Below are positions 43,647 through 55,001 of a stretch of DNA of 64,000 bases, piece by piece (positions within the stretch are counted from its first letter, which is position 1; every line of letters starts with the position of its first letter). The notes beneath the pieces were generated by a model. It ran no database searches. It was not told where the DNA came from and was given only the letters and a program-made list of their open reading frames with translations. The position numbers were made by a program, and so were the translations under genes. Location: assembly GCA_946404865.1 (NCBI GenBank), contig CAMJFC010000002.1, forward strand, positions 45,446 through 109,445. Reading direction: 5' to 3'. This stretch comes from an uncultured Prevotellaceae bacterium. Its GTDB lineage: Bacteria; Bacteroidota; Bacteroidia; Bacteroidales; Bacteroidaceae.

Positions 43647-44570
43647 ATGAAAAAGATTTGTCTGTGGATTTCAGAGTATATGGGCATCATCGTACTGGTG
43701 GTGGCAGTGTTGGCATTGCTGTTTCCCGGTGCGTTGAGTGGCATTTCGCCATCAGTCATCAACTATCTTCTCGGAGTGGTCATGTTCGGGATGGGGTTGA
43801 CCCTCAATCTTCATGACTTCCGCGTCGTCTTCAGTCGGCCGAAGGATGTCATTGTCGGTTGTCTGGCACAATTTACCATCATGCCCCTGTTGGCATGGTG
43901 TCTGACATGGGCATTCGGTCTCGACGAAGCGTTGGCGCTTGGTGTGGTGCTGGTGGGATGTTGCCCGGGAGGTACTGCCTCCAACGTCATCACCTATCTG
44001 GCCAAGGGCGATTTGGCCCTCTCCGTGGGAATGACGGGCGTCTCCACCTTATTGGCACCGTTTCTGACGCCGCTGCTCACCTGGTTGATTGCAGGCCATC
44101 GTGTCGATGTCAATGTGCTGAGCATGTTTCTCAGTATTTTGTGGGTCGTCATCCTTCCCATCGTGCTTGGTCTGGTCGTCAAGCGCTTGTTGCCCCGGTT
44201 GACCGGGCGTGCCACGGCATACCTGCCCGCTGTCTCTTCATTGGCCATCGCCACCATCGTGGCCATCGTCGTCTCGTTGAATGCCCAAAAATTGATGGTT
44301 GGCGGTTTCCTTATCATCCTTGTGGTGGTGTTGCACAATCTGTGCGGTCTGGGTGTCGGTTATGTCATAGGCCGGTTGTTGCGTATGTCTGTGGCCAAGC
44401 GCAAAGCTGTTGCCATTGAGGTGGGTATGCAGAACTCCGGTCTGGCTTGCAGTCTGGCTGCCACCCATTTCGCGTTCTATCCCATGGCCGCCATCCCCGG
44501 CGCCATTTTCAGCGTGTGGCATAATATCTCGGGCGCCGTCGTGGCTCGGATATTTGCCAGAAAAGTGTGA
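43647..44570 (+). CDS. bile acid:sodium symporter family transporter (SBF)
   Basis: This membrane protein of about 307 residues has eight to ten helices with the family motifs GMGLTLNLHDFR, LVGCCPGGTASNVITYLAKG and EVGMQNSGLACSLAATHF. SBF/BASS proteins move organic anions with sodium. In bacteria the substrates include small carboxylates and pantothenate-like compounds, not necessarily bile acids. The ATG at 43647 is preferred. An in-frame ATG at 43638 is three residues upstream. It starts about 42 bp after the HAD-methyltransferase. Confidence 0.87.
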   Translation: MKKICLWISEYMGIIVLVVAVLALLFPGALSGISPSVINYLLGVVMFGMGLTLNLHDFRVVFSRPKDVIVGCLAQFTIMPLLAWCLTWAFGLDEALALGVVLVGCCPGGTASNVITYLAKGDLALSVGMTGVSTLLAPFLTPLLTWLIAGHRVDVNVLSMFLSILWVVILPIVLGLVVKRLLPRLTGRATAYLPAVSSLAIATIVAIVVSLNAQKLMVGGFLIILVVVLHNLCGLGVGYVIGRLLRMSVAKRKAVAIEVGMQNSGLACSLAATHFAFYPMAAIPGAIFSVWHNISGAVVARIFARKV

Positions 44571-44640
44571 TTTTAGCCTTTTCGGTTGCTTTTTCTTACG
44601 AAAACTTAACAAAATGGGGGATAGTTGCAACATATTGTGA

Positions 44641-44696
44641 AGTAAATGCCGTAGTTTTTTAATAATTTTGTACCGTCCAAAACTATGGCATTTACT
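44641..44696. promoter_or_regulatory. 18-bp inverted repeat straddling the xylanase promoter
   Basis: AGTAAATGCCGTAGTTTT (44641-44658) and AAAACTATGGCATTTACT (44679-44696) are reverse complements with one C/T difference. The 20-nt spacer holds the -7 box TAATTTTG at 44663-44670. It could be an operator for a dimeric regulator or a large hairpin around the transcription start. Confidence 0.7.
44663..44670 (+). promoter_or_regulatory. -7 box for xylan operon
   Basis: TAATTTTG lies 47 nt before the ATG at 44718. No good -33 box is seen, as expected for an activator-dependent promoter. Confidence 0.55.
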
Positions 44697-44702
44697 AACT
44701 AA

Positions 44703-46922
<2,220 letters not shown>

Positions 46923-46935
46923 ATCTATATCCACA

Positions 46936-48990
46936 ATGACAATCAAACCGATTTTATTATCATTGTCATTACTCCCACTGTGGGCATCGGCGCAAAACCC
47001 CGTCATCCGCGACCAGTTTGCTGCCGACCCCACAGCGCGTGTGTTCAATGGCAAGGTATATGTCTATCCTTCGCACGACATCTTCCCGCCTGAGGGACAG
47101 CGACAGGATTGGTTTTGCATGGCCGACTATCACGTCTTCTCTTCGGAGAATCTCACGGACTGGACCGACCATGGACGTATCCTCTCACAGGATCAGGTGC
47201 CTTGGGGCAATCCGACGGGTTATTCCATGTGGGCACCCGATTGTGTCTATAAAAACGGAAAGTATTATTTCTTCTATCCCAATGCCCCCAAGAGCGGACG
47301 GGGATTTGCCATTGGCGTGGCCACCGCCGACCGGCCCGAGGGTCCCTTCACCTACGAGCAGGAACCTATCAAAGGCGTGTCGGGTATTGACCCTTGCGTG
47401 CTCATCGATGACGATGGCTCGGCCTATCTCTATTGGTCGGGCATGGGCATCCGGGGTGGCAAACTGAAGGATAACATGAAAGAGCTCGACGGTGAACTGA
47501 CGGAGATGAAATTCCCCCGTCGGCCCGATGCGGAAGGCAATGCCGCGCCTCCCATGCCACCCATGCTTGTGGGCGGACAGGTGATGGAAGGGCTGCCCGA
47601 CGGTTTCAAAGAGGGACCGTTCGCCTTCAAACGTGGCTCATGGTACTATCTTACCTTCCCCTGGGTACGCGGGGAAACCGGCGAGGGAAAGAACCCGACC
47701 GAGACGCTGGCATACGCCATGTCGAAATCGCCCCTCGGACCGTGGGATTTCAAAGGTATCATCATGGCCGAGCATGACAACGGATGCTGGACCAATCACC
47801 ACAGTCTGGTGGAATACAAAGGCCAATGGTATCTGTTCTATCACCGCAACGATTTCTCGCCCAACGATGACAAACGGCGTTCGGTGCGCATTGAGCGGGT
47901 CACCTTCAATGCCGACGGCACCATCCAAGAGGTGCATGAGACCATGCGTGGCGTAGGTGTCAATCCGGCCCTCAGCCGTATTGATATCGACCGTTATAGC
48001 GAGGCCTCTGACGATGTGAAGACGGATTTCGTGGATGCCAACAACACCTGGCGCACCTGGAAAGCCACTTTGGCCGGCAAAAACAGTTGGGTTCGTTACA
48101 ATGATGTGGATTTCAACGGTGTGACTGACGGATATGTCGTGGTATGCGCACAAGCACAGAACAACACAAAGATTTATATACGCGAGAAGAGCGCCAACGG
48201 GAAAATCATCGCACAACTGCCGATGACAGTGAAAAGCGAGCAGGGGCCGTTCCGCCGTGACATGAGCGGACAGTGGCTGACACTCACCGCTTCACTGGAA
48301 TATACCCCGAAAGGTGTGACCGACCTCTGCGTGACGTGCGAAGACGAGGGCGTCAGCATCGATTGGGTGATGTTTAAGAACCGTCCGAAGTATTTCTCCG
48401 AGGTGTCTGCCACAGCAGCACCTGCCACGCCCGACAGTGAGGGGTACATACGTCGTTGGATGCTCTTGGAACCCATCAAACAGGACATCCGCAGCAATAT
48501 CGTCTTTACCGACTCCTACCTGCGTGAGGCATTCAACAAGACTTATTTCAAAGGTCAGCAGAGTGTTTTGCCCAAAGCCGGACAAAAGGTGAAAGTGGAG
48601 CAGCAAACACTCGCTTGGCATGCCCTCGAAAGTGAGAACTATAATATGAAACTCTTCCGCTTCGCTGAGAAGTGGGGTGACCAGACCTACGGGTCGCTCT
48701 TCTGGGTGGTCACTGTCATCGATTGTCCCGAAGGTATGGAGGGCGTGCGCCTGGCTGCTGGTTCTAACGGCGCCTCGATGTGGTGGCTCAATGGCGAGGA
48801 GGCACTCTTGCTCTCCGGCGACCGTCGGATGGTGGAGGATGACGGCGTGTCACAGCGGTTGACCCTCAAACCCGGACGTAACATCCTGCGTGGTGCCATC
48901 ATCAACGGACCCGGTCTGAGCGATTTCTGTGTCCGTTTCATCGACGAGAAAGGGCAGCCTGTCACCAAAGGCTTGAAAATCGTGTTGTAG
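46936..48990 (+). CDS. GH43 beta-xylosidase/arabinofuranosidase with CBM6-like domain
   Basis: The 684-residue protein has a signal peptide (MTIKPILLSLSLLPLWASA) and a GH43 five-bladed propeller at about 25-335. FAADPTARVFNGKVYVYPSH holds the base Asp, GIDPCVLIDDDGSAYLYW the pKa-tuning Asp, and KEGPFAFKRGSWYYLTF the acid Glu. A CBM6-like module follows at about 360-500, then a C-terminal domain (about 505-684) of unrecognised beta-rich type with MWWLNGEEALLL. The ATG at 46936 is chosen because it starts the signal peptide. It lies 13 bp after the xylanase stop, so both are one operon. It would trim xylo- or arabino-oligosaccharides. Confidence 0.87.
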   Translation: MTIKPILLSLSLLPLWASAQNPVIRDQFAADPTARVFNGKVYVYPSHDIFPPEGQRQDWFCMADYHVFSSENLTDWTDHGRILSQDQVPWGNPTGYSMWAPDCVYKNGKYYFFYPNAPKSGRGFAIGVATADRPEGPFTYEQEPIKGVSGIDPCVLIDDDGSAYLYWSGMGIRGGKLKDNMKELDGELTEMKFPRRPDAEGNAAPPMPPMLVGGQVMEGLPDGFKEGPFAFKRGSWYYLTFPWVRGETGEGKNPTETLAYAMSKSPLGPWDFKGIIMAEHDNGCWTNHHSLVEYKGQWYLFYHRNDFSPNDDKRRSVRIERVTFNADGTIQEVHETMRGVGVNPALSRIDIDRYSEASDDVKTDFVDANNTWRTWKATLAGKNSWVRYNDVDFNGVTDGYVVVCAQAQNNTKIYIREKSANGKIIAQLPMTVKSEQGPFRRDMSGQWLTLTASLEYTPKGVTDLCVTCEDEGVSIDWVMFKNRPKYFSEVSATAAPATPDSEGYIRRWMLLEPIKQDIRSNIVFTDSYLREAFNKTYFKGQQSVLPKAGQKVKVEQQTLAWHALESENYNMKLFRFAEKWGDQTYGSLFWVVTVIDCPEGMEGVRLAAGSNGASMWWLNGEEALLLSGDRRMVEDDGVSQRLTLKPGRNILRGAIINGPGLSDFCVRFIDEKGQPVTKGLKIVL

Positions 48991-49026
48991 TTGAAGAAAA
49001 CGATCATATAAAATCACAGATAATCA

Positions 49027-50478
49027 ATGAAACGAAATATTTTAGTTTTTGCTTTTACCCTGACCGTTGGCGCTGCCATGGCACAGGTGGGCGAACCATA
49101 TATCCATGACCCTTCGACCCTCGCTGAATGTGACGGAAAATACTACACCTTCGGAACGGGTGGGGGAGGACTGATCTCCGAAGACGGGTGGACCTGGCAC
49201 GGAGGGGCTGAACGCCCGGGCGGAGGAGCTGCCCCCGATGTGTTGAAAATCGGCGACAGATATCTTGTCATCTACGGTGCCACCGGCGGTGGTCTGGGTG
49301 GCGGTCACAACGGACGAATCCTGACGATGTGGAACAAGACATTAGACCCCAAATCGCCTGACTTTAAGTACACGACACCTATCGAGGTGTGCTATTCCGA
49401 CGGACTCGAAGACCAGGACGCCATCGATCCGGGACTGTTGCTCGACCCCACCACAGGACGGTTGTGGGTGAGTTACGGCACCTATTTCGGTACCATCCGT
49501 CTCATCGAACTCGACCCGGCCACGGGCGAGCGCGTGAAAGGCAACCAAGAGCAGGATATCGCCATTGACTGTGAGGCCACCGACCTCATTTACCGCGATG
49601 GTTGGTATTATCTGCTCGGCACCCATGGCACTTGTTGCGATGGTGTGAATTCCACCTATAATATTGTGGCAGGACGTGCGAAGAGTGTCACAGGACCCTA
49701 TATCGACAACGTAGGACGTGATATGTTCCATGGCGGCGGTAAGATGGTCATCGCGGCAGGTGACCGTGCTTGCGGACCCGGCCACTTCGGACGAACCATC
49801 ATTGATGAGGGCGTGGAAGTGATGTCGTTCCATTACGAGGCTGATTTCGAGCGTAGCGGACGCAGTGTCTTGGCCGTACGGCCTCTCGTCTGGAGAAAGG
49901 ATTGGCCCGAAGCAGGTCAGCAAGTGAAGGAGGGTACCTACGAGATAGAATCGGAGCGTCGTGGTTATGCCTTGGAACTGGCTGTCGATTTCGTGCGCAT
50001 GCAGCAGGAGCGACAGGGGTGGTTCAACCGCGAGCAGATGCAGAAACCTGCTAAACCCATTCCCAACCAGACGTTGGCTGAGGTGAAAGGCACATGGCCC
50101 GAGGGCAATATCGACGTGCGCTGTGGCGACTATATGTTCCGTCCGCACCAGCGTTGGACGGTTACCCCGCTTCCTGACAAGGGGGGATACCTCGGTGGCG
50201 CTTATTATAAAATCACTATTGAGGGAACCGACCGTGCTTTAGCAGCCACCGCGGATAAAGAGTTGACCACCGTTCCGGCTTTCAGCGGGGCAGACGAGCA
50301 ACTGTGGCGCATCGAGCAACTGACTGACGGCACCTACCGCATCATGCCTAAGCGCATTCCGGGCGAGGAGACTCTCAATACCACGTATGTCATCTATTCG
50401 GCTGCCGACAGTACACCGACCCTCGGTGTCTATGACTTCAAGAGTGACAATTCGAAGTGGAATTTCAGGAATCACTAA
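49027..50478 (+). CDS. GH43 arabinanase-like enzyme with ricin-type C-terminal module
   Basis: The 483-residue protein has a signal peptide (MKRNILVFAFTLTVGAAMA) and a GH43 propeller at about 20-310. The motifs are YIHDPSTLAECDGKYYTFGT with the base Asp, DAIDPGLLLDPTTGRLWVSY, and CEATDLIYRDGWYYLLGTHG with the acid Glu. A beta-trefoil-like module follows at about 370-483 (RWTVTPLPDKGGYLGGAYYK, EQLWRIEQLTDGTYRIMPK). The pattern resembles endo-arabinanases and related GH43 enzymes. It is 36 bp after the previous GH43, the third gene of the plus-strand run, and is followed by a hairpin at 50539-50569. Confidence 0.85.
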   Translation: MKRNILVFAFTLTVGAAMAQVGEPYIHDPSTLAECDGKYYTFGTGGGGLISEDGWTWHGGAERPGGGAAPDVLKIGDRYLVIYGATGGGLGGGHNGRILTMWNKTLDPKSPDFKYTTPIEVCYSDGLEDQDAIDPGLLLDPTTGRLWVSYGTYFGTIRLIELDPATGERVKGNQEQDIAIDCEATDLIYRDGWYYLLGTHGTCCDGVNSTYNIVAGRAKSVTGPYIDNVGRDMFHGGGKMVIAAGDRACGPGHFGRTIIDEGVEVMSFHYEADFERSGRSVLAVRPLVWRKDWPEAGQQVKEGTYEIESERRGYALELAVDFVRMQQERQGWFNREQMQKPAKPIPNQTLAEVKGTWPEGNIDVRCGDYMFRPHQRWTVTPLPDKGGYLGGAYYKITIEGTDRALAATADKELTTVPAFSGADEQLWRIEQLTDGTYRIMPKRIPGEETLNTTYVIYSAADSTPTLGVYDFKSDNSKWNFRNH

Positions 50479-50510
50479 AGAATAGGAGAAGTTAAAGGGG
50501 AGTTTCAAAG

Positions 50511-50534
50511 CTATTGTCTAAACTCCCAAACTCC
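50511..50534 (-). repeat. GGGAGTTT element, minus-strand copy
   Basis: On the minus strand this reads GGAGTTTGGGAGTTTAGACA then ATAG: two octamers plus the first half of the cap. The second half of the palindrome is missing (CTTTGAAACTCCCC instead). Confidence 0.7.
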
Positions 50535-50538
50535 AAAG

Positions 50539-50569
50539 AAACAGGGATGCGATTTCCGCATCCCTGTTT
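50539..50569. terminator. bidirectional terminator hairpin
   Basis: AAACAGGGATGCG (50539-50551) and CGCATCCCTGTTT (50557-50569) form a perfect 13-bp stem with a 5-nt loop between convergent genes. Confidence 0.85.
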
Positions 50570-50570
50570 C

Positions 50571-51398
50571 TTATAACTCGTCAGCATCAATCCTTGCTTT
50601 GCTCTTGCGAATAATCGATTCTATTTCTGACGGTGAAAAACTATATTCAAACACATGCCTGGTTTTCTCACCTCTATACAGATGTGTCATTGAACGTTTC
50701 GTGTTAATACATGCTTGGAAAAATTTTTTCAGCACGTTACCGCCATCTGCTCTCAGTTGCGATATCAACTGTTTACCTTGTGTATCCTTTATTGCAGCAA
50801 TGGCTGAAGCCGTAAAATTAGCGGGGGAAATGCGCTCATCGTCATAACTATATAAATAGGTGAAGGATGTAGGTGTCAATTGGCCTCCAATAATCTTAGC
50901 GTATTCATCGACGTCAACGGGAGCTATCAGGTTGAGCATCATCTCCTCGCCTCGTAAGGCGGTTTCATCGTCATTGCCCGGCGGGGTGTTGAGAACATGT
51001 TGCAACTGCTCAACCGTAAAATCAAACGAGGCGGTTTTTGTCGATAATACATCGCGGATTTGGATGCGGAGTGAGGCGCCGCCATTGACAATCTCTTGTA
51101 GCACTTGTTTAGTACTGCCTTTCGTAATGTTATTGGCGAAAATCTTTCTTGCTTCTGCTTTCTTTAGGATGAATTTGTCCACGCTCATCATCGGGTTGTC
51201 AATGGTGTATTCAAAGGTGACGACGTCATCATCATAGTCGATACGGTCAAAGGTGCCGATGCCCGTATGGATGGGGCACTGTTTGTTGGCCTCTGCAATG
51301 ATGTTGTTCAGACGCATTTTGGGGTTTTTCAAACACCCCACAGGCAGCGAAAGGATGATGACGGCCCATGCAGCCCAAAATAAGATTTGTTTTTTCAT
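50571..51398 (-). CDS. lipoprotein, paralogue of 6166-6996
   Basis: This lipoprotein of about 275 residues has the signal MKKQILFWAAWAVIILSLPV and lipobox LPVGCLKN. It shares with the gene at 6166-6996 the pattern N..CPI..G.G.F, FEYTIDNPMMSVDKF and a Lys/Ala-rich helix after it. The family is not recognised. The ATG at 51398 gives the signal peptide. The longer frame starts before the promoter box. The gene interrupts the glycanase run on the opposite strand and shows no obvious link to it. Confidence 0.6.
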   Translation of the reverse strand: MKKQILFWAAWAVIILSLPVGCLKNPKMRLNNIIAEANKQCPIHTGIGTFDRIDYDDDVVTFEYTIDNPMMSVDKFILKKAEARKIFANNITKGSTKQVLQEIVNGGASLRIQIRDVLSTKTASFDFTVEQLQHVLNTPPGNDDETALRGEEMMLNLIAPVDVDEYAKIIGGQLTPTSFTYLYSYDDERISPANFTASAIAAIKDTQGKQLISQLRADGGNVLKKFFQACINTKRSMTHLYRGEKTRHVFEYSFSPSEIESIIRKSKARIDADEL

Positions 51399-51425
51399 CT
51401 TGAATCGTTTTTTGGTGAGAATGTG

Positions 51426-51433
51426 CAAATATA
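51426..51433 (-). promoter_or_regulatory. -7 box for lipoprotein
   Basis: CAAATATA reads TATATTTG on the minus strand, 27 nt before the ATG at 51398. It is divergent from the GH53 promoter. Confidence 0.5.
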
Positions 51434-51453
51434 CATTTTTTTATTCATAAAAC

Positions 51454-51483
51454 TTGCTTCTATCGTTTTTTTTATTACTTTTG
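51454..51483 (+). promoter_or_regulatory. promoter for GH53 gene
   Basis: TTG at 51454-51456 and TACTTTTG at 51476-51483 are 19 nt apart, with the ATG at 51506. Confidence 0.65.
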
Positions 51484-51505
51484 CAAACAAACAACGAAGA
51501 AAAAG

Positions 51506-52549
51506 ATGAAACGGTTGACAGGCTTTATGTTCTTCTGTGTCATGAGTATCTTGTGCGGTATGGCCCAAGAGCAACTGCCATTTGCCAAGGGTGCCGACAT
51601 CAGTTGGATTACACAGATAGAGCAGCGCGCCAAATATCAGTTGGTCAACGAGCAAGGAGAAGTGATAGACGGTTTCCAAATGCTGACCGACTGCGGTATG
51701 AACATGGTGCGTTTGCGCGTCTGGGTGCATCCGAGGGCCGACCGTGACGGCAGGGTGTGGTGCGATACCCGCGACATGGTCAGTAAAGCAGTGCGTGCCA
51801 AAGCGGCGGGACTGCGTCTGATGCTCGATTTCCATTACAGCAACTGGTGGGCAGACCCGGGCAAGCAACATGTGCCCGAGGAGTGGAAAGACTGCGATAT
51901 CGAGCAGTTGTGCGATTCGGTCGAGGCGCACACCACTGAGGTGCTCCTCGCACTGCGTGAAGCAGGAGTGGAGCCCACTTGGATACAAGTGGGAAATGAG
52001 ACACCCACAGGGTTTATGAAACCTCTGGGCGACGCGACCGTTCACCCCGAAAATTTCGCACGCCTTTTCCAACGGGGCGAGCAGACCTGTAAGCGCATCT
52101 GTCCCGGCGCCATTACCATGGTGCATATCGACAACGGGTTTATGCTCGACCGTACGGAATTCATACTCGACATTCTTCAAAAATACGATGTACACTACGA
52201 TATGTTGGGGTGGTCGCTCTATCCTGCCATGAACTGGTTGGCAGAACCACCCGTGATTGACCTCAACTGGCAGGTAAAGGTCGACCAATGTATCGCCAAT
52301 GTGGCTGAGATATATCGGAAGTATGGCAAGGAGACGATGATTGTGGAGATTGGCATTCCTGACGACCATGAGGCGCTCTGTGCCGAGGTGCTGACCTATA
52401 TGATGAACCATGCGCCAGCGCATCTGACCGGACTGGTCTATTGGGAACCCATCACCACGCCCGATTTCGGTTATAAGATGGGGGCGCTCAAACCCTATAA
52501 CGACCATCAATTCATGGCCAAGGACGGCATGAAGGCGTTTAGGAAATAA
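51506..52549 (+). CDS. GH53 endo-beta-1,4-galactanase (arabinogalactan hydrolase)
   Basis: The 347-residue secreted barrel has a signal peptide and the GH53 pattern: FAKGADISWITQIEQ, RLRVWVHP, RLMLDFHYSNWWADPGKQ, WIQVGNETPTGFMKP with the acid/base Glu, and TMIVEIGIP with the nucleophile Glu. It hydrolyses beta-1,4-galactan of type I arabinogalactan in pectin. The start follows the signal-peptide start and promoter. With GH51 and GH43 it completes a set for arabinan and galactan side chains. It lies on its own promoter, divergent from the lipoprotein. Confidence 0.92.
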   Translation: MKRLTGFMFFCVMSILCGMAQEQLPFAKGADISWITQIEQRAKYQLVNEQGEVIDGFQMLTDCGMNMVRLRVWVHPRADRDGRVWCDTRDMVSKAVRAKAAGLRLMLDFHYSNWWADPGKQHVPEEWKDCDIEQLCDSVEAHTTEVLLALREAGVEPTWIQVGNETPTGFMKPLGDATVHPENFARLFQRGEQTCKRICPGAITMVHIDNGFMLDRTEFILDILQKYDVHYDMLGWSLYPAMNWLAEPPVIDLNWQVKVDQCIANVAEIYRKYGKETMIVEIGIPDDHEALCAEVLTYMMNHAPAHLTGLVYWEPITTPDFGYKMGALKPYNDHQFMAKDGMKAFRK

Positions 52550-52599
52550 CTCAGATTTCTGACCTCTATAAAAGATTTCAAACCTCTAAAAAATACGAC

Positions 52600-53409
52600 A
52601 TGAACAATTCTTATCAGACGCCACCGCAGCAGCAGATGCCGCCGCAACAACCTCAGCAGCAGATGCCACCGCAACAACCCAAGAAAAACAGTAATAAAAC
52701 GCTCATCGCCGTTTTGTTGGCCGCCGTGCTTTTGGTGTGCGGAGGTGTGGCAGCCTTTTTGCTTTTGAATAACAAAAAGAGTGACACTTCGGCTGGCGAA
52801 ACCACTGCCATAGCCGATGTCGAGGGTAAATCAGACACTCCGTCGGCTTTAGTGACGGATGAAGAACGGGATGAACTGGACAAGGGCGAAACGGCAAGTA
52901 TTCGTCAAGAAACGGATGACATTGACGAGCCCACGGGCAAGGGTGGCGATGAGAACGAAATAGCATCGGCCAGCACCGACGACGACCCCGAAGTGGCGCA
53001 AGTGAAGAAACGGTTGAACAACTTTCAGTATTCCACCTACCAGAATCAGCGGTTCGGGTATCAGCTCAACGTTCCCAACTTCATGGCACCTGGCCCCGAG
53101 TCGCAGAATGGCGACGGACGGCAGTTCTACTTCAACGGCATCTCCTTGTCTGTCTATGCCTCGCACAATGCGTTGGACTATGATGTGGCACAGCAGATGG
53201 ACCAGATGGACAGCGAACAACAAGCTGTACGGCGGAAAATAGGAAACAATGCTTTCATGTTGTCGGGAAAAGGAGATGAAGGCAAACTTTACGAACAGAA
53301 AACGGTGCTCAAAGACGAAGTCTGGTACACCGTGCGCCTTGATTATCCGGCTAAGTTCAAGTCTGTCATCGCCCCGCTCAGTCAGATTGTTACAGGTTTT
53401 GAGCCATAA
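52600..53409 (+). CDS. Gln/Pro-rich single-span membrane protein
   Basis: The 269-residue protein has a low-complexity cytoplasmic start with PPQQQMPPQQPQQQMPPQQP, one membrane helix (about 36-58), an acidic linker and a C-terminal domain (about 130-269). That domain has QNQRFGYQLNVPNFMAPGPE and ARKIGNNAFMLSG-like text similar in style to exported proteins of unknown function. It is followed directly by the RavA-like gene (1 bp gap) and so probably belongs to the same operon. It could be a membrane partner of that system, an inference from position only. Confidence 0.6.
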   Translation: MNNSYQTPPQQQMPPQQPQQQMPPQQPKKNSNKTLIAVLLAAVLLVCGGVAAFLLLNNKKSDTSAGETTAIADVEGKSDTPSALVTDEERDELDKGETASIRQETDDIDEPTGKGGDENEIASASTDDDPEVAQVKKRLNNFQYSTYQNQRFGYQLNVPNFMAPGPESQNGDGRQFYFNGISLSVYASHNALDYDVAQQMDQMDSEQQAVRRKIGNNAFMLSGKGDEGKLYEQKTVLKDEVWYTVRLDYPAKFKSVIAPLSQIVTGFEP

Positions 53410-53410
53410 G

Positions 53411-54931
53411 ATGATGAACCAACGTATTACCCGTCTGCTGGCTCAACTCAACGACGGCATTTACGAGAAAGAGACGGAGATAGCACTGTCGTTGCTCGCG
53501 GCAGTGGCCGGACAAAGCATCATCCTCTTAGGACCTCCGGGTGTGGCCAAGTCGATGGTGGCCCGACGGGTGAAAGCGGCTTTCCGTCATGCTCACTCTT
53601 TTGAGTATCTCATGTCGAGATTCTCCACGCCCGATGAGATTTTCGGGCCGGTGAGTATCAGCAAACTCAAGGATGCCGACCGATATGAGCGTGCCGTTGA
53701 TGGTTATCTGCCTACGGCCGATGTGGTTTTCCTCGATGAGATATGGAAAGCCGGTCCGGCCATACAAAACACGCTCCTCACGGTCATCAACGAGAAACTG
53801 TTTCGCAACGGTACCCAGGAGTTGCGCCTGCCTCTGAAACTGTTGGTGGCCGCCAGTAATGAACTGCCCGCCCGCGGCGAAGGACTGGAAGCACTCTGGG
53901 ACCGGTTCATGATTCGCTTGGAAAGCCGTAGCATCAGAAATGACGACTTGTTTTGCCGTATGTTGCTCGACGACCGTGCGGAACAGACCGTAGAGGAAGA
54001 CTTACAGATTTCCAATGATGAATATCAGCAGTGGCAGCAACAAGTGTCCCGTGTGACCGTCCCCGCCGATGTGTTGCATGCCATCACACAGATTCGTCGC
54101 GCCTTGCGTGCCGTCTCTACCGATGATGCCGCAGAGCGGCGCGAGGTGTATGTGAGCGACCGGCGGTGGAAAAACATCGTACGTTTGCTGAGAACGTCGG
54201 CCTTCCTGCAGGGACGCGACACAGTGGTGATGGCCGACCTCATGCCCGTCTATCATTGCCTGTGGCAGGAACCCGAAGAGCGCGACGGCATCCGTACAGC
54301 ACTGATTGGCATCCTTTTCGATGATGTCGTGCAGACCTTGAACGCCATGAAAGACGACCTCAAGAAGGACATCAAGACCGCCCGGGCGCAACGGGCCGCA
54401 GGCCGCATCAGTCGCCGTCAGATGGAGCGTGATGCCAATAAGAAAGTGTACAACGAGTTTTATTACCGCTTGCCTGACCGTGACGGCGGCAACACGTTCG
54501 TGGTCATGGCCGATTATCGCGAACTGCCCGATCTGGGTGGCGAAGCCGTGCAAGGGGTGCTCTATAAAGACCGGCGTCAGCCCAGATATACCATCGTGCG
54601 CGCTTACGATACCACAAAAGGAGCGCCCGTGGGCAGCACACCCGTGGAACTGGCGCGCGATGACCAGCACCTGTATATCGACGGGGTGCGGTTCGCGCTT
54701 GAAACCATCGATATGGACGATACGTTGCAATTACCCTTTGTTGACGTGGATGACAGCGGACGTAACTACGACCATGAGATAGACGAACTGGGCCGGCGGT
54801 TGCAGGAGCGTGCCGACCAAATGGAGCACAGTCTCTTCGTGTCGCCCGAGGATAAGAAGGAAATCGCAGTGTTTCTCAAATCTCTCTACAAGGAAATTGC
54901 CTTTACACGGCAAGACCTCGGAAAATTGTAA
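53411..54931 (+). CDS. ravA: RavA-like MoxR AAA+ ATPase
   Basis: The 506-residue AAA+ protein of the MoxR group has Walker A GPPGVAKS at residues 41-48, DVVFLDEIWKAGPAIQNTLL as Walker B region, and NELPARGEGLEALWDRFM as sensor/arginine-finger region. RavA-specific text occurs in the C-terminal half. RavA works with the VWA protein ViaA as a chaperone-like pair in membrane and metal stress in enterobacteria. The gene order RavA then VWA protein is kept here. The frame extends upstream to 53249 but the ATG at 53411 follows the previous stop by 1 bp and gives the family start. Confidence 0.82.
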   Translation: MMNQRITRLLAQLNDGIYEKETEIALSLLAAVAGQSIILLGPPGVAKSMVARRVKAAFRHAHSFEYLMSRFSTPDEIFGPVSISKLKDADRYERAVDGYLPTADVVFLDEIWKAGPAIQNTLLTVINEKLFRNGTQELRLPLKLLVAASNELPARGEGLEALWDRFMIRLESRSIRNDDLFCRMLLDDRAEQTVEEDLQISNDEYQQWQQQVSRVTVPADVLHAITQIRRALRAVSTDDAAERREVYVSDRRWKNIVRLLRTSAFLQGRDTVVMADLMPVYHCLWQEPEERDGIRTALIGILFDDVVQTLNAMKDDLKKDIKTARAQRAAGRISRRQMERDANKKVYNEFYYRLPDRDGGNTFVVMADYRELPDLGGEAVQGVLYKDRRQPRYTIVRAYDTTKGAPVGSTPVELARDDQHLYIDGVRFALETIDMDDTLQLPFVDVDDSGRNYDHEIDELGRRLQERADQMEHSLFVSPEDKKEIAVFLKSLYKEIAFTRQDLGKL

Positions 54932-55001
54932 GAGTTGTTAAGAAGTGAAACAACTTGCGGAAGTGAAACAGCGTCAATTGATTCATTGAGCGAAGCGCAG
55001 A

